In this document: positions 29,701 through 38,998 of the stretch, piece by piece
How positions within the stretch are numbered: the first letter of the stretch is position 1
Layout: every line of letters begins with the position of its first letter
From: JAHZMA01 sp965205905
Lineage (GTDB): Bacteria > Pseudomonadota > Alphaproteobacteria > JABAAW01 > JAHZMA01
DNA: 64,000 bases
Direction: 5' to 3'
NCBI GenBank assembly: GCA_965205905.1
Contig: CBDBHZ010000005.1
Location: 96,281 to 160,280, forward strand
The notes under the pieces: generated by a model
Seen by the model: only the letters and a program-made list of their open reading frames with translations
Database searches by the model: none
What the model was told of the DNA's origin: nothing
Made by a program: the position numbers and the translations under genes

Positions 29701-29919
29701 GGCTCGCCCCATATTGTTGATGCCATGATTAATGGCGATATTGATTTGGTGATTAACACCACCGATGGGCTGAAAGCGATTGAGGATTCTAGGGGCTTAC
29801 GGCAAACGGCATTGATGCGTGGTATCCCATACTGCACCACCCGCGCAGGCGCAAAAGCGATTATCTTTGCCTTGCAAGCGATGAAGAATAAGCAACAATT
29901 TACAGTGCAGGCATTGTAG
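26701..29919 (+). CDS. carB: Carbamoyl-phosphate synthase large subunit
   Basis: This 1072-residue intact protein has two ATP-grasp halves (GAGPIVIGQACEFDYSG and GGGPNRIGQGIEFDY, metal-site EMNPRVSRSSALASKATG and EVNPRASRTIPF) and a C-terminal MGS allosteric domain. It makes carbamoyl phosphate from bicarbonate, ATP and ammonia, channelled from CarA, for arginine and pyrimidine synthesis. carA is not next to it here. greA follows as in many alphaproteobacteria. The start ATG is at the end of an AT-rich leader. Confidence 0.98.
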   Translation: MPKFDDIKSVMIIGAGPIVIGQACEFDYSGTQACRALKEEGLRVILMNSNPATIMTDPEIADATYIEPITPEFAELIIAKERPDALLPTMGGQTALNTALELERMGVLEKYNVKMIGAKADVIDKAEDRQKFKDAMSKIGLETPRATQITHIDQADDALDKVGLPVIIRPAFTLGGIGGGIAYNRDDYRKLVDKGLRASPVTAVLVEESVLGWKEFEMEVVRDSADNCIIICSIENIDPMGVHTGDSITVAPALTLTDKEYQRMRDASLAVLREIGVDTGGSNVQFAVNPADGRMVVIEMNPRVSRSSALASKATGFPIAKVAAKLAIGYTLDELDNAITKVTPASFEPTIDYVVVKIPRFAFEKFKGVSSELNTAMKSVGEAMAIGRNFPEALQKAYRSLENGFNGLDNVVIAGAPDKDAIKAALAQSHPARLRRAAQAMRHGLSCEEIANVTKIDMWFLRYIEVIVKEEQKLKEADIITPHQMKYLKELGFSDERIALLTGKKPHQIQKIRKRMRIEPVFKRIDSCAAEFATDTSYMYSTYHHQGVCEAAPTARDKVVILGGGPNRIGQGIEFDYCCVHACMAMREAGYETIMINCNPETLSTDYDTSDRLYFEPLSDENVLDIIRSEQKNGKLKGVIVQFGGQTPLKLAQFLSANQVPIIGTSPDAIDLAEDRERFQKLLKKYQLRQPANGIAKSVRKAVAIAKKIGFPVVIRPSYVLGGRAMEIVSDSEHLKNYMQTAVKVSGKNPVLIDYYLQDAIEVDVDALCDGTDVYIAGVMEHIEEAGIHSGDSACSLPVYSLSDEIVAEMERQTKVLARALNVQGLINIQFAIKDDMIYLLEVNPRASRTIPFIAKATGVPIAKYAARIAIGEKIATMNLPKNGKDTLDHFYVKESVFPFSRFPGADVLLGPEMRSTGEVMGWAKDFPSAFAKAQIGAGTHLPSGGKVFLSVKHQDKSFFVTLAHNIQALGFSICATGGTQRYLTEQGLQDIELVHKVLEGSPHIVDAMINGDIDLVINTTDGLKAIEDSRGLRQTALMRGIPYCTTRAGAKAIIFALQAMKNKQQFTVQAL

Positions 29920-30017
29920 ATAACTCTCTCTTGCATTCTACAAAAAAATTCGCTATAGTAGCAAATTGATTTTACACGTAACACTATAATAGTTATTCAT
30001 AAATAGGTTGAGACAAG

Positions 30018-30494
30018 ATGAATGATAAATTCCCCATAACGCCCTCTGGTTTTACCAATATGCAAGATGAGTTGCGACAGCTCAAAGCCGATGAACGCCC
30101 CGCTGTGATTAAGGCGATTGCCGAAGCGCGTGAGCATGGCGATTTATCGGAAAATGCCGAATATCACGCCGCTCGCGAAAAGCAAAGCATGATTGAAGGG
30201 CGGATTTCACTGCTAGAAGACCGTATCAGCCGTGCCGAAGTGATTGATGTTGCCACATTAAGCGGCAGTGTGGTGATGTTTGGCGCGCATGTTACCCTTG
30301 CTGACGAGGCTGATGATAGCGAAGTTACATGGCAGATTATCGGCGAATATGAAGCCGATATTTCCAATGGTCAGATTTCGGTAACCTCACCGATTGCCCG
30401 TGCGTTGATTGGCAAAGAAGAGGGCGAGATGGTTGAGGTGCAAACCCCAAAAGGTAAGCGCGGTTACGAAATTATAACTGTCGCCTATAAATAA
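30018..30494 (+). CDS. greA: Transcription elongation factor GreA
   Basis: This 158-residue protein has the N-terminal coiled coil (FTNMQDELRQLKADERPAVIKAI and AEAREHGDLSENAEYHAAREKQ) with the acidic tip that reaches the RNA polymerase active site. A C-terminal FKBP-like domain ends in GYEI. GreA stimulates transcript cleavage in backtracked complexes. It lies about 100 bases after carB and 18 bases before msrB. Confidence 0.97.
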   Translation: MNDKFPITPSGFTNMQDELRQLKADERPAVIKAIAEAREHGDLSENAEYHAAREKQSMIEGRISLLEDRISRAEVIDVATLSGSVVMFGAHVTLADEADDSEVTWQIIGEYEADISNGQISVTSPIARALIGKEEGEMVEVQTPKGKRGYEIITVAYK

Positions 30495-30512
30495 TCACGA
30501 GAGGAAATATAG

Positions 30513-30926
30513 ATGGAAAAAATTACACGAACCGAAGAAGAATGGAAGCTGATGCTTTCTAGCGAAGCCTATAAGGTAACGCGCAAACATGGCACCGAAC
30601 GCGCTTATTCAGGCGAATATCACGATAATAAAGATGATGGCTTATATCACTGCATCTGTTGCGATTTATCTTTGTTTCATTCCGAAGATAAATTTGATTC
30701 TGGCACAGGCTGGCCTAGCTTTTCGCAAGCCGTTATCCATAATCACCTTGAATCCAAAGAAGACCGTAGTTTTTTGATGAGCCGCACCGAAGTGTTATGC
30801 GCCCGTTGCGATTCTCATTTAGGGCATGTCTTTACTGATGGTCCGATGCCTAAAGGCTTGCGCTATTGCATCAATTCGGTTTCATTAAAATTTGTTGCTG
30901 GCGCTAAAAAGCCCAGTAGCGCGTGA
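30513..30926 (+). CDS. msrB: Peptide methionine-R-sulfoxide reductase MsrB
   Basis: This 137-residue protein has the MsrB signature FDSGTGWPSF, two zinc-binding CxxC pairs (CICC and CARC) and the catalytic Cys in RYCINSVSLKF. It repairs oxidised methionine. The start follows GAGAGGAAATA. It probably shares a transcript with greA. Confidence 0.96.
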   Translation: MEKITRTEEEWKLMLSSEAYKVTRKHGTERAYSGEYHDNKDDGLYHCICCDLSLFHSEDKFDSGTGWPSFSQAVIHNHLESKEDRSFLMSRTEVLCARCDSHLGHVFTDGPMPKGLRYCINSVSLKFVAGAKKPSSA

Positions 30927-30938
30927 TAGCAATCCATT

Positions 30939-31289
30939 TTGGCGCAAGATTATAAGGCGGATAAAGCCAAAGATAAAAATATCGTGCATCAACTAGATGC
31001 GCTTGATACAAAAATCAGCACTGCCAAAGCCAAACATAATCCACAACAAAAAGAGGGTGCGCTCAGCGAGAGTGCAGGTATCGGCATGGGTTTTCGGATG
31101 GCAGTTGAGATGATGGCAGCGGTTTTTGTCAGCGTGTTTTTGGGCTATCAGCTTGATAAATGGCTGAATAGTAAGCCATTATTCTTGCTATTGCTGTTTT
31201 TTTTAGGGGTGATAACGGGCTTTTGGAATATCATCAAAACCGCGCAGAAATTTGAGAAAAGACAAGCTGAGCAGAATAAGAAAACCTGA
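30939..31289 (+). CDS. atpI: ATP synthase protein I (AtpI)
   Basis: This 116-residue protein has a charged N-terminus and two membrane spans, GFRMAVEMMAAVFVSVFLGYQLDKWL and LFLLLLFFLGVITGFWNI. This is the AtpI pattern of alphaproteobacterial F0 operons. The only plausible start upstream of the conserved part is TTG at 30939. AtpI helps assemble the c-ring. The usual next gene, atpB, is displaced by about 3.9 kb of lipoprotein pseudogene and repeats. Confidence 0.8.
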   Translation: MAQDYKADKAKDKNIVHQLDALDTKISTAKAKHNPQQKEGALSESAGIGMGFRMAVEMMAAVFVSVFLGYQLDKWLNSKPLFLLLLFFLGVITGFWNIIKTAQKFEKRQAEQNKKT

Positions 31290-31376
31290 TAATCGCGTCA
31301 AAACGTAAATTTTTCATTGCAAAATGATGGGTATAATGGCATGATTGCTATAAGTTACTTATCAGGAGGTCGCATC

Positions 31377-34300
31377 GTGAGACAAGCATTATTTTCAACC
31401 ATCACATTCATCATTTTTTCTGTTATGTTAACCGCTTGCGTTGCCAGTAGCGGTGCCGACACGGCGGAGAATAAACCGACTGACCCCACTAATCCCAATG
31501 ATAACACGGTGATTGACCCTGTGGTGATGCTGCCCTATATTGAGCCATATATATCGCCTATCGACACGATAGATGCGTTGGATAGTCCCGCGCTCAGCAC
31601 GGGGCATGACTCACTGACTGCCGTTTCGACTGCCGCTAATGGTGGCGAGGCGATAGATTATACCATACAAGGTTTGGCAGTGCTACGCAATGATAGCACC
31701 ATCTATAGCCGCGATGCAGACACTACTGAATGGCATGTTAGCGGTGAACTGAATACGGAAGTAACCGTGACTAATGCAAGCATTATTTCGCGAATCACTG
31801 CACCTACTGTAACGTTAACTTTTGGTGTTGATGGCACGATTTCGGGCGTTACCGTTTATGCTGATGATACCTATAGCACAGGCGCAACTGCCGATAGAAG
31901 CAGCGGTTTCTTCGGCTTTGATTCTGATTATATGGCGTATATTACATGGGACGCCACTAATGCGTTCGATGCAGCAAATGCCGAACTTGAACAAACCGCT
32001 TATGATAAAGATGGCGTGATGATTGCGGGTATTGAAAGCACTATTGCAGATATTCCCAATGCGGGCATCGCCACTTTCACAGGCAAAGGCGCGGGCAGTT
32101 ATTATCGTCTTAACTCAGATGACACGGTTAATGATAATTATGATACCAAATTTGATGTTACCGCTACTGCTGATTTTTCGGCTAGCACTGTTACATTTGA
32201 TATTGATAACACCAAATGTGTATCAGCTTCATCAACAGGTTGCGCTTCAGATAATGAGGTTAAGACTGGGCTTGATTTCACCACAGGCGCACTTAAATTT
32301 CTTGAGGGGCAAAGCAATGTTACCAATAATATCAGCGCTGACCTCACAGTCGCAGGCATGGTTGGCACGCTTGACGCTCGCTTTTATGGCGATAATGGTA
32401 ATGATAAGGCAAGAGAGTTGGGTGGCACATTTGCGGTAGAGAATGCGCCCGATGCTTATGATACGCGTTATTATTATGGTGCATTTGGTGGCGTGCGTTC
32501 GGGCATCACTGAATATAGTTATCATGATACTGGAATCACGAATCCAACCGCCAATAACGCTTGATAGCGTGGTAACAACCGCCATTACCGCTGATAAAAC
32601 CAATCAAACATCTTTCGCTTCGGCTGGCGTGATCAGGTAGCACCATTACCATGAATGCACTTGTTGCCTATGGTGATATTACCAAAATCACAAGCGTTCA
32701 TCAGAATCGCAAAATTGGGACTGATAATAATGATATTGACCAAACACACACCATTGCCAGATATAGCGAATGCGGCAGTATCATTCTATGCTATGATGCA
32801 CAGTAATAAAATAACCAAGTGCAACTTTATTTAACCGATAATGCCGCCACCTACACCGCCAATTATACGTTGCGGGCGATACCAATGGCAAGTCTAATTT
32901 CCACTGCTGATATTCTTACTGATGATATAGGCGATGCTGATTCTGGCACAATTACAATCTATCGGGGCAGTAATGTGTTTGGCTTTAACCCTGAATATAT
33001 GGCGCAAATCAGATGGTCGCTTGATAGGGGCGCTAGATACAACAAATACCGAGCTTGCAACAAACACTTATGATACAGATGGCGTTATGCTTGTGGGTAT
33101 TGAAAATAATGATTTAAGCCTGATTCGCCCAGCGCGATGTTGAATTTAAGGGCGTAGGGGCGTGGTTATGCAACTTTAAGCAATGGCACGCGCAATGGCA
33201 TAACATTCAAGCTGTAATAGCAGATATTGATTTTGTGGCAATAGCAAAGCATCCATCAGCACCAACGATAGCGAGGAATTATGTAACACGTCATTTGGTG
33301 GCTGTGCACCAACGATTCTGGCTATAATCTTGACAACCGCATTGCTTAATTTCGGTGGTAATAATATCATCAGCGGTGATATTAGGCATACCGATGATGG
33401 CGGTTTTACTGGCAAAATTGATGCGCGGTTTTACGGACCTGTGGCACGCGAATTTGGTGGCACATTTGCGGTAAGTGATGCCAGTAACAATCAATATTAT
33501 GGCATGTTTGGCACGGAAATCAATAAAGATGAATATAGCAAAATATTTGATGACCCCGTTAGCACGCAAACATTGGGTAATAATGTGCCTGCAACAACCA
33601 CTGCGCCCGTTACTAATTTTGATACCGCTTTTGCGAATAGCACGTCATATCAGTTTACAGGGTTAAAAACACTTGGTGTTGAAAGATTTTTTGATGTAAT
33701 TCACACACGCGATGCGTCTGAAATCGGCAATCTTTGGTCAAAAGACGACGTTTCGACGCAACACACTATCCCATATCCAGTGCGCTTTAGAACAAGCGAC
33801 GATGCAGCATTGGATGTCAGGATTACAACCCACTTCAATCAGCCACGCTTATATTTTGGTGAAAATAACTTATATGCTGATCAAGGCAGTAGTAGCAGCG
33901 TTGTAGGATTTGCAGGCGATATTGGAAGTTCGGTTGTTGATGGTAATGGTGTAAGAAACCATCAATATACTAGTCCATATATTGCAGACAATGTTATTTA
34001 TCTAGCAAGAAATTTGAACGGCTCTATTGATAATGGCAGTTTTAACAGCAAATATATGATTTTTATGAGATGGGAAGGCAGAAAAAGAGAAGGTTTTAGT
34101 TTTGGTAATGAAGTGCCTTATTTAGACCCTAATTTAGCAGAAGATACAACCTATTCAGCGTGGGCTTATGCCATAGCAGGTTTTGAAACAGACTATGCGA
34201 ATATCCCAACAACTGGCAGTGCCGTTTTTAAGGGCAATGGTTTTGCTCATTACACGCCACAGGCAGTGTCATGGTCTCACGCCTGATGGTATGACCTTTG

Positions 34301-34718
34301 ATATAAGGGCGAATATCAATTTTGCGGAACGCACCGCGCAATTTACTGTCAGCAACACATGTGAAACTTGCTTCTTTAACGACACTAGTAAGACACAAGC
34401 ACAGAACGACGCAAGCGTTGTGGCAAGATTTCGCAGAGCGGGCGCATTTGAATTTTAAGACCGAAAAAACCCGCTACGACCATCAAGATGCACACGGCAA
34501 TGCGGATACCACAGGTGTAGAATAACATTCTTGTTAATGCCACCACGCAAGGTGATGCAACCAATCCCGCAATGAAAGGCAGGGTGCAAGCACGTTTTTA
34601 TGGTGAAGGCACAGGCACGGATGCGGTAAAAGAAATGGGTGGCACGTTTACCTTTCAAGGTGAGGGCGAGCATAGTAGCAGACTCTATATTGGCTATTTC
34701 GGCGCAAGAAAGCAGTAG
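31377..34718 (+). pseudogene. TbpB-like surface lipoprotein gene, multiply broken
   Basis: A GTG at 31377 after AGGAGGT begins a lipoprotein signal with lipobox LTAC (Cys about 21). The first frame runs to 32564. It is followed by frame changes and stops, with recognisable pieces at about 32640-33140, 33330-34286 and 34290-34718. Repeated TbpB-type barrel motifs occur (ARFYGDNGNDKARELGGTFA, ARFYGPVAREFGGTFAV, ARFYGEGTG...GGTF). The last piece ends with YIGYFGARKQ, closely matching the end of the intact paralogue at 45343-48336. It separates atpI from atpB. Several breaks make real decay or repeat mis-assembly more likely than one sequencing error. Confidence 0.7.
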
Positions 34719-35122
34719 AATTAATCCCCCCGTCAACACGGGGCAAGCCTACCTCCCTCCGCCGTCATTCCCTGCCACTGTGCCGTTAGGCACAGTGTAA
34801 AAGACAGGGAATCCACATGGCGAGGTTCACCTCGCCTACAAAATACGGAATCTGCCTATTCTGACTCTTATTGTATCAAGGGGGGTGCGGCTTCATTATA
34901 TATGGGGGGCTTTGCGAAGTCGGTTTTATATTTAAGGGGGCGCGGGTGGCTTCTCGATGCGCGCTTGTCAAATTTTTGTCCGTTGGACAATTTGCCAAGC
35001 AGACGCCTCTTGCCACTGCCCCCTTAACAACCCCCGCTGTGTTTAATACTCAAATCGAGTGCGCCTTGATAATCCCCCTGCTAGCAAATTATGGCTTTGC
35101 CATAATTTTGCGTATTAAATGT
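34719..35122. repeat. Repeat cluster R4 between pseudogene and atpB
   Basis: This gene-free stretch holds a CGTCATTCC...GGGAATCCACATGG stem-loop with its CGAGG/CCTCG hairpin (34759-34848). A GTATCAAGGGGGGTGCG arm lies near 34873. A long GGGGGC/GCCCCC element follows, whose right flank, CCCCCTTAACAACCCCCGCT (about 35019-35038), is an inverted match to R1. A further CCTTGATAATCCCCC segment lies near 35067. Apparent reading frames here are repeat artefacts. Confidence 0.7.
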
Positions 35123-35123
35123 C

Positions 35124-35153
35124 TTGCAAAATAAAATCACAATAGAGTATAAG
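35124..35153 (+). promoter_or_regulatory. Possible atpB operon promoter
   Basis: TTGCAA (35124-35129) and TATAAG (35148-35153) are separated by 18 bases and lie about 45 bases before atpB. A local promoter would be needed because repeats separate atpB from atpI. Confidence 0.5.
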
Positions 35154-35197
35154 AGCATCACTACTAGTAAGTAATGTTTTTCAAAACAGGGTAAAAC

Positions 35198-35974
35198 ATG
35201 GCAACCGATACATATTCTGATGACACGCATGGTGATGATTCGCACGATGGGGGACACTCACCCCTCGACCAATTCACCATCGAAGAAATTGTGCCGATTG
35301 AAATATTTGGCTTAAATATCTCATTCACCAATTCTGCCTTATGGATGATGATAAGCGTAGGGCTAACCACCGTATTTTTCTTACTTTCTAGCCGCAAAGC
35401 AAGCATGGTGCCCGGCTATTTTCAGCTGATAGGCGAGATGCTTTTCAACACCATCGTCTCAATGGTGCGCGATAATGTTGGCAGCGAGGGCAGGGCATAT
35501 TTCCCATTCATTCTATCGCTTTTTATGTTCATTCTATTCGGCAATATATTAGGGTTATTCCCTCACGCTTTTACATTTACCAGCCATATCATCGTCAATT
35601 TCTTTATGTCGGCACTCATATTCCTCACCGTTACATGTATCGGCATCGCCAAGCATCGCGTTAGATTTTTACGAATGTTTCTGCCCGAAGGCACGCCGAT
35701 ATTACTGGCGCCGATTCTTATCCCGATTGAATTATTATCGTATCTATCTCGCCCCGTATCGCTTTCAGTCAGGCTGTTTGCTAATATGGTGGTAGGGCAT
35801 GTATTATTGAAAGTGATCGCAGGTTTTGTGGTGCTGATGGGCGTGTTTGGCATTGTGCCATTTTTTGGATTGGTCGCCATCACCGCACTTGAATTTTTAG
35901 TCGCCTTTATTCAGGCGTATGTTTTTGCAATATTAACTTGTATTTATTTGCATGATGCGTTACATCTACATTGA
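35198..35974 (+). CDS. atpB: ATP synthase F0 subunit a
   Basis: This 258-residue, multi-span protein has a His/Asp-rich N-terminus (THGDDSHDGGHSPLDQF) and the conserved SLSVRLFANMVVGHVLLK helix, whose Arg (about 184) faces the c-ring. A final helix with FIQAYVFAILTCIYLHDALH follows. It forms the proton half-channels. It is first in the order a-c-b'-b, the typical alphaproteobacterial F0 arrangement. Confidence 0.97.
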   Translation: MATDTYSDDTHGDDSHDGGHSPLDQFTIEEIVPIEIFGLNISFTNSALWMMISVGLTTVFFLLSSRKASMVPGYFQLIGEMLFNTIVSMVRDNVGSEGRAYFPFILSLFMFILFGNILGLFPHAFTFTSHIIVNFFMSALIFLTVTCIGIAKHRVRFLRMFLPEGTPILLAPILIPIELLSYLSRPVSLSVRLFANMVVGHVLLKVIAGFVVLMGVFGIVPFFGLVAITALEFLVAFIQAYVFAILTCIYLHDALHLH

Positions 35975-35996
35975 TTTTATTTAGAAGGAGAAAATA

Positions 35997-36224
35997 ATGG
36001 AAGCTGAAGCTGCAAAATTAATTGGTGCTGGATTGGCCGCTGTGGGCATGATAGGCGCTGGTATCGGCGTGGGTAATATATGGGCGAGCTATTATCAAGC
36101 AATCGCACGTAATCCTGCTGCCAAAAAAGAAATTGGCGCGTCAATCTGGGTTGGCTTTGCGGTTACTGAGGCGATTGCCTTATTCGCATTGCTTATCGGT
36201 TTGATGGTTCTTTTCTTATTCTAA
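35997..36224 (+). CDS. atpE: ATP synthase F0 subunit c
   Basis: This 75-residue hairpin of two helices has polar loop RNPAAKKE and the ion-carrying Glu in GFAVTEAIALFALLIG. The N-terminal helix lacks the Gln/Ser-Thr set of sodium-type rings, so it is probably proton-driven. AGAAGGAG lies 7 bases upstream. Confidence 0.97.
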   Translation: MEAEAAKLIGAGLAAVGMIGAGIGVGNIWASYYQAIARNPAAKKEIGASIWVGFAVTEAIALFALLIGLMVLFLF

Positions 36225-36230
36225 TCGTCT

Positions 36231-36731
36231 ATGCCGCAGTTAGACCAAACTGATACTTACCTATCGCAAATATTTTGGCTGATAACCAGTTTCGGCCTGC
36301 TATATTTGATGATGCGGTATGTTCTTATTCCGCGATTGCGTAATATTTTAGATGCGCGCGCCAATCAGATTGCATCTGATTTGGAACGCGCTTCTACGGC
36401 ACGGCAAGATGCGGTTGAAGTGCTGGCCGCCTATGAGCGTATCATGAGCGAAGAACGGCATAAAAACGAAACACGGATACGTGAAGCGTTTGAAGAGCAT
36501 TCACAGATGGTGAAGCGCGAAAGCGATATATTACAGGCAGAGCTTGATGAGAAATTTGCTGCGGTCGAAGCAAGGGTCAATCAAGCGCGTGATGATGCGT
36601 TGGCTGATTTGGAACGGTCTGTACAGCCTTTGATTGACGAGGTGTTGGATAAAAGTTCCGATGGCTTGGTGCGCTCATCAAAAACGCGGGTGATGGCAGA
36701 AATTCGCGACCATGTGCAAAAAACACAATAA
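36231..36731 (+). CDS. atpF2: ATP synthase F0 subunit b'
   Basis: This 166-residue protein has one N-terminal span (QIFWLITSFGLLYLMMRYVLIPRL) and a long charged coiled coil. This is the b' form of the peripheral stalk that pairs with b in alphaproteobacteria and phototrophs. It begins 6 bases after atpE. Confidence 0.93.
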   Translation: MPQLDQTDTYLSQIFWLITSFGLLYLMMRYVLIPRLRNILDARANQIASDLERASTARQDAVEVLAAYERIMSEERHKNETRIREAFEEHSQMVKRESDILQAELDEKFAAVEARVNQARDDALADLERSVQPLIDEVLDKSSDGLVRSSKTRVMAEIRDHVQKTQ

Positions 36732-36746
36732 GATGGAATATCTGTA

Positions 36747-37271
36747 ATGGAACATTATTTTTCAGACCCTAAATTTTGGGTTCATGCCTCGTTTTTCCTA
36801 TTCTTAGCGATTGTGTTTGTCAAAGGGCGTGGTGCAGTGCGCGTCATGTTAGATGGCAAAATCAGCGAAATCTTGAAAGAGATGGAAAACGCCCAACAAT
36901 TACGCGAAGAAGCGTTAGGGGTATTGGCGGAAGCAAAATATAAGGAACAGTTGGCGGAAACCCGCATTCGCGATATGGAAAGCGAAACTGAAGAAAAAAT
37001 CCGCAATATTGAAGATGAGGCACGGCAAACCCTCAACCGTACTTTAGCGATGCAACGCAAAAGAATGGATGATAAAATCACGCGGTTGGAAAATGAAACC
37101 AAATATATGATTAATCGGGCGATTATTAATTGCGCGAAACGCGTGAGCGAAAAAATCTTGCGTGCAGATTTTCATGAAGCCGAAGATAGAGTTTATATGA
37201 AGCGAATTGTTGAAGCATTGCCGGCAATTTATGCCAAACGCGATGATGACATAACATCGCTTAACGGTTAA
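36747..37271 (+). CDS. atpF: ATP synthase F0 subunit b
   Basis: This 174-residue protein has an N-terminal span (FWVHASFFLFLAIVFV) and an extended charged coiled coil from residue about 35. It is the second peripheral-stalk subunit, 15 bases after b'. The F1 genes are not in this window, consistent with a separate F1 operon. It converges with the amidotransferase gene on the other strand. Confidence 0.93.
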   Translation: MEHYFSDPKFWVHASFFLFLAIVFVKGRGAVRVMLDGKISEILKEMENAQQLREEALGVLAEAKYKEQLAETRIRDMESETEEKIRNIEDEARQTLNRTLAMQRKRMDDKITRLENETKYMINRAIINCAKRVSEKILRADFHEAEDRVYMKRIVEALPAIYAKRDDDITSLNG

Positions 37272-37283
37272 ATCCGACCTTAC

Positions 37284-37993
37284 TTATAAGTTACAAACTC
37301 TATTTTGTAAAAAACCTTTAATCACTTTCGCTATTTTCAAAGAATCAGGTGGTGCAGGCTTGTTTGAATTGATATGCTCGACCAATGTATCTGGCAGTAA
37401 ATTATCGCGTAATCTGAATAAATCACCAAAGAAAGCGGGCGTAAATTCAGGATGCGCCTGAAAACTTAACCCCCAATCATCGTAAAGCAAGGCGGCATAG
37501 TCGCAATTATCACTATGCGCGATTGTCTCGGCTTGCTTTGGCTTTGTAATCACTTGGTCACGATGCCATGCCAGAATATGAAAATCATCACCATTAACTG
37601 TCTGATAATGTTGGTCGCCCACAATATAACCATCTTTATATTGTTCTACAGTGCCGCCCAATGCTGCGCCATGATTTGATGCCCAAAACAGATACCAACC
37701 ATCGGCACATCTTTTTCTTGCGCCTTGCGGATAAAATCTTCCAGCGGCTGTATCCATTCATGCGCTTCGTAAACACCATAGCGCGAGCCTGTAATCAGCC
37801 AACCATCAGCATCATCCACCGATTGCGGAAAGATATTTTCTAGCACGCGATAGGGTTTCAACTGCCATTCAGTATCACCATCTCCATCACCGAAAAAGCG
37901 TGCAAAAATATCGTCATATTCGCCATGCTGTGCTTTAAGTTCGGGTATCATAGGCCCTGTTACCAGCACCCCTAATTTGAATTTTTGCTTCAT
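37284..37993 (-). pseudogene. Class I glutamine amidotransferase, frameshifted
   Basis: The N-terminal frame reaches the nucleophile elbow GICFGHQIMAQ and then stops. The other frame continues LGGTVEQYKDG and carries the His-Glu pair in FQAHPEFTP. Adding one A near 37663 (CA to CAA) would give GHQIMAQALGGTVEQ and an intact protein of about 236 residues. Family members release ammonia from glutamine for a partner activity, but stand-alone versions of this kind have unclear roles. Error versus genuine mutation cannot be decided here. Confidence 0.75.
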
Positions 37994-38004
37994 CAGCGCA
38001 CCAC

Positions 38005-38823
38005 TTATCCCAAATGTTTTTGAAAAAATTTCAATGTTCTATCCCATGCAAGCATCGCATCTTCTTTATCATAAATAGCACTGGTGGGATTGGCAAAACC
38101 GTGATTGGCTTCATACCAGTGAATCGTGGCAGTTTTATCTTTGCCGGCTTTTTTCAATTCAGCCTCAAAACCAGTTACCATTTCTTGATTGATAAAGCGG
38201 TCAAGCGTTCCAAAATGCCCCAGCACAGGACCATTCAGCTTTTTCAAATCGCTTGCCTTGCGGGTAACGCGCCCATAATAAATCACAGTGGCATCAACAG
38301 GGGTGGCGATTGAGGCATTTAGCGACCAACCACCGCCAAAACACCAACCATTAGTGCCGATTTTGCCCGTGCTTCGTTCGTGATTGCGTAGAAAATCAAC
38401 CGCTTTGGTGAGTTTGGCAGTGGCTTTTTCGGGTTGTATCGCACCCGTTAATTTCCGCGCTTCATCAGGCGTTGTGGCAACTTTGCCACCATGCAAATCA
38501 ATCGCAAAAGTGAGATAGCCAAGTTCGGCATATTCAGCAGCAACGGTTTTGATGCTATCATTTAAACCCCACCATTCGTGAATCAGCAATAAAGCAGGAT
38601 GTTTTTTATTCCCTTTCGGAACGGCAAGCGCGCCCATCGTGCCAGTCGCTTCATCAATCACAATAGATTTCGTTTTGCTGGCAGCAGCCTTACTTAAATC
38701 GGGATAGGCAAGCAACACTGCCAATGGTAATGCCGCAGTGCCCGCCAAAAAAGCGCGCCTTTGAGTATCAGTTATGTCGGGTTTTTTAGCATTCTCATCA
38801 ATGCAGCTTTCAATTTCACACAT
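38005..38823 (-). CDS. Dienelactone hydrolase family protein, exported
   Basis: This 272-residue alpha/beta hydrolase has a twin-arginine-like N-terminus (RRAFLAGTAALPLAVLL). The catalytic triad is visible: Cys in GWCFGGGWS (residue about 162), Asp in FGTLDRF and His in EANHGFANP. DLH-family enzymes hydrolyse lactones or esters. The natural substrate is unknown. It starts divergently from the chemoreceptor gene at 38999. Confidence 0.85.
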   Translation of the reverse strand: MCEIESCIDENAKKPDITDTQRRAFLAGTAALPLAVLLAYPDLSKAAASKTKSIVIDEATGTMGALAVPKGNKKHPALLLIHEWWGLNDSIKTVAAEYAELGYLTFAIDLHGGKVATTPDEARKLTGAIQPEKATAKLTKAVDFLRNHERSTGKIGTNGWCFGGGWSLNASIATPVDATVIYYGRVTRKASDLKKLNGPVLGHFGTLDRFINQEMVTGFEAELKKAGKDKTATIHWYEANHGFANPTSAIYDKEDAMLAWDRTLKFFQKHLG

Positions 38824-38998
38824 GTTATTTCTCCTAATGGTTAATCATTATTTTAATGTAATAGATTTATGCAAGAATAACAAATTGAATTTTTAATAAT
38901 AATCGGCTATAATGCGTAATAAAAATATTAAAATGATTTATTTGTATGGTTTTTGCTAATAGGTTAGCAGATATATTATAGCAAAAATGAGGAGTATC

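Noticed and set aside
34871..35134. Reading frame upstream of atpB
   Set aside because: It lies wholly in the R4 repeat cluster and has no ribosome-binding site or recognisable domain.
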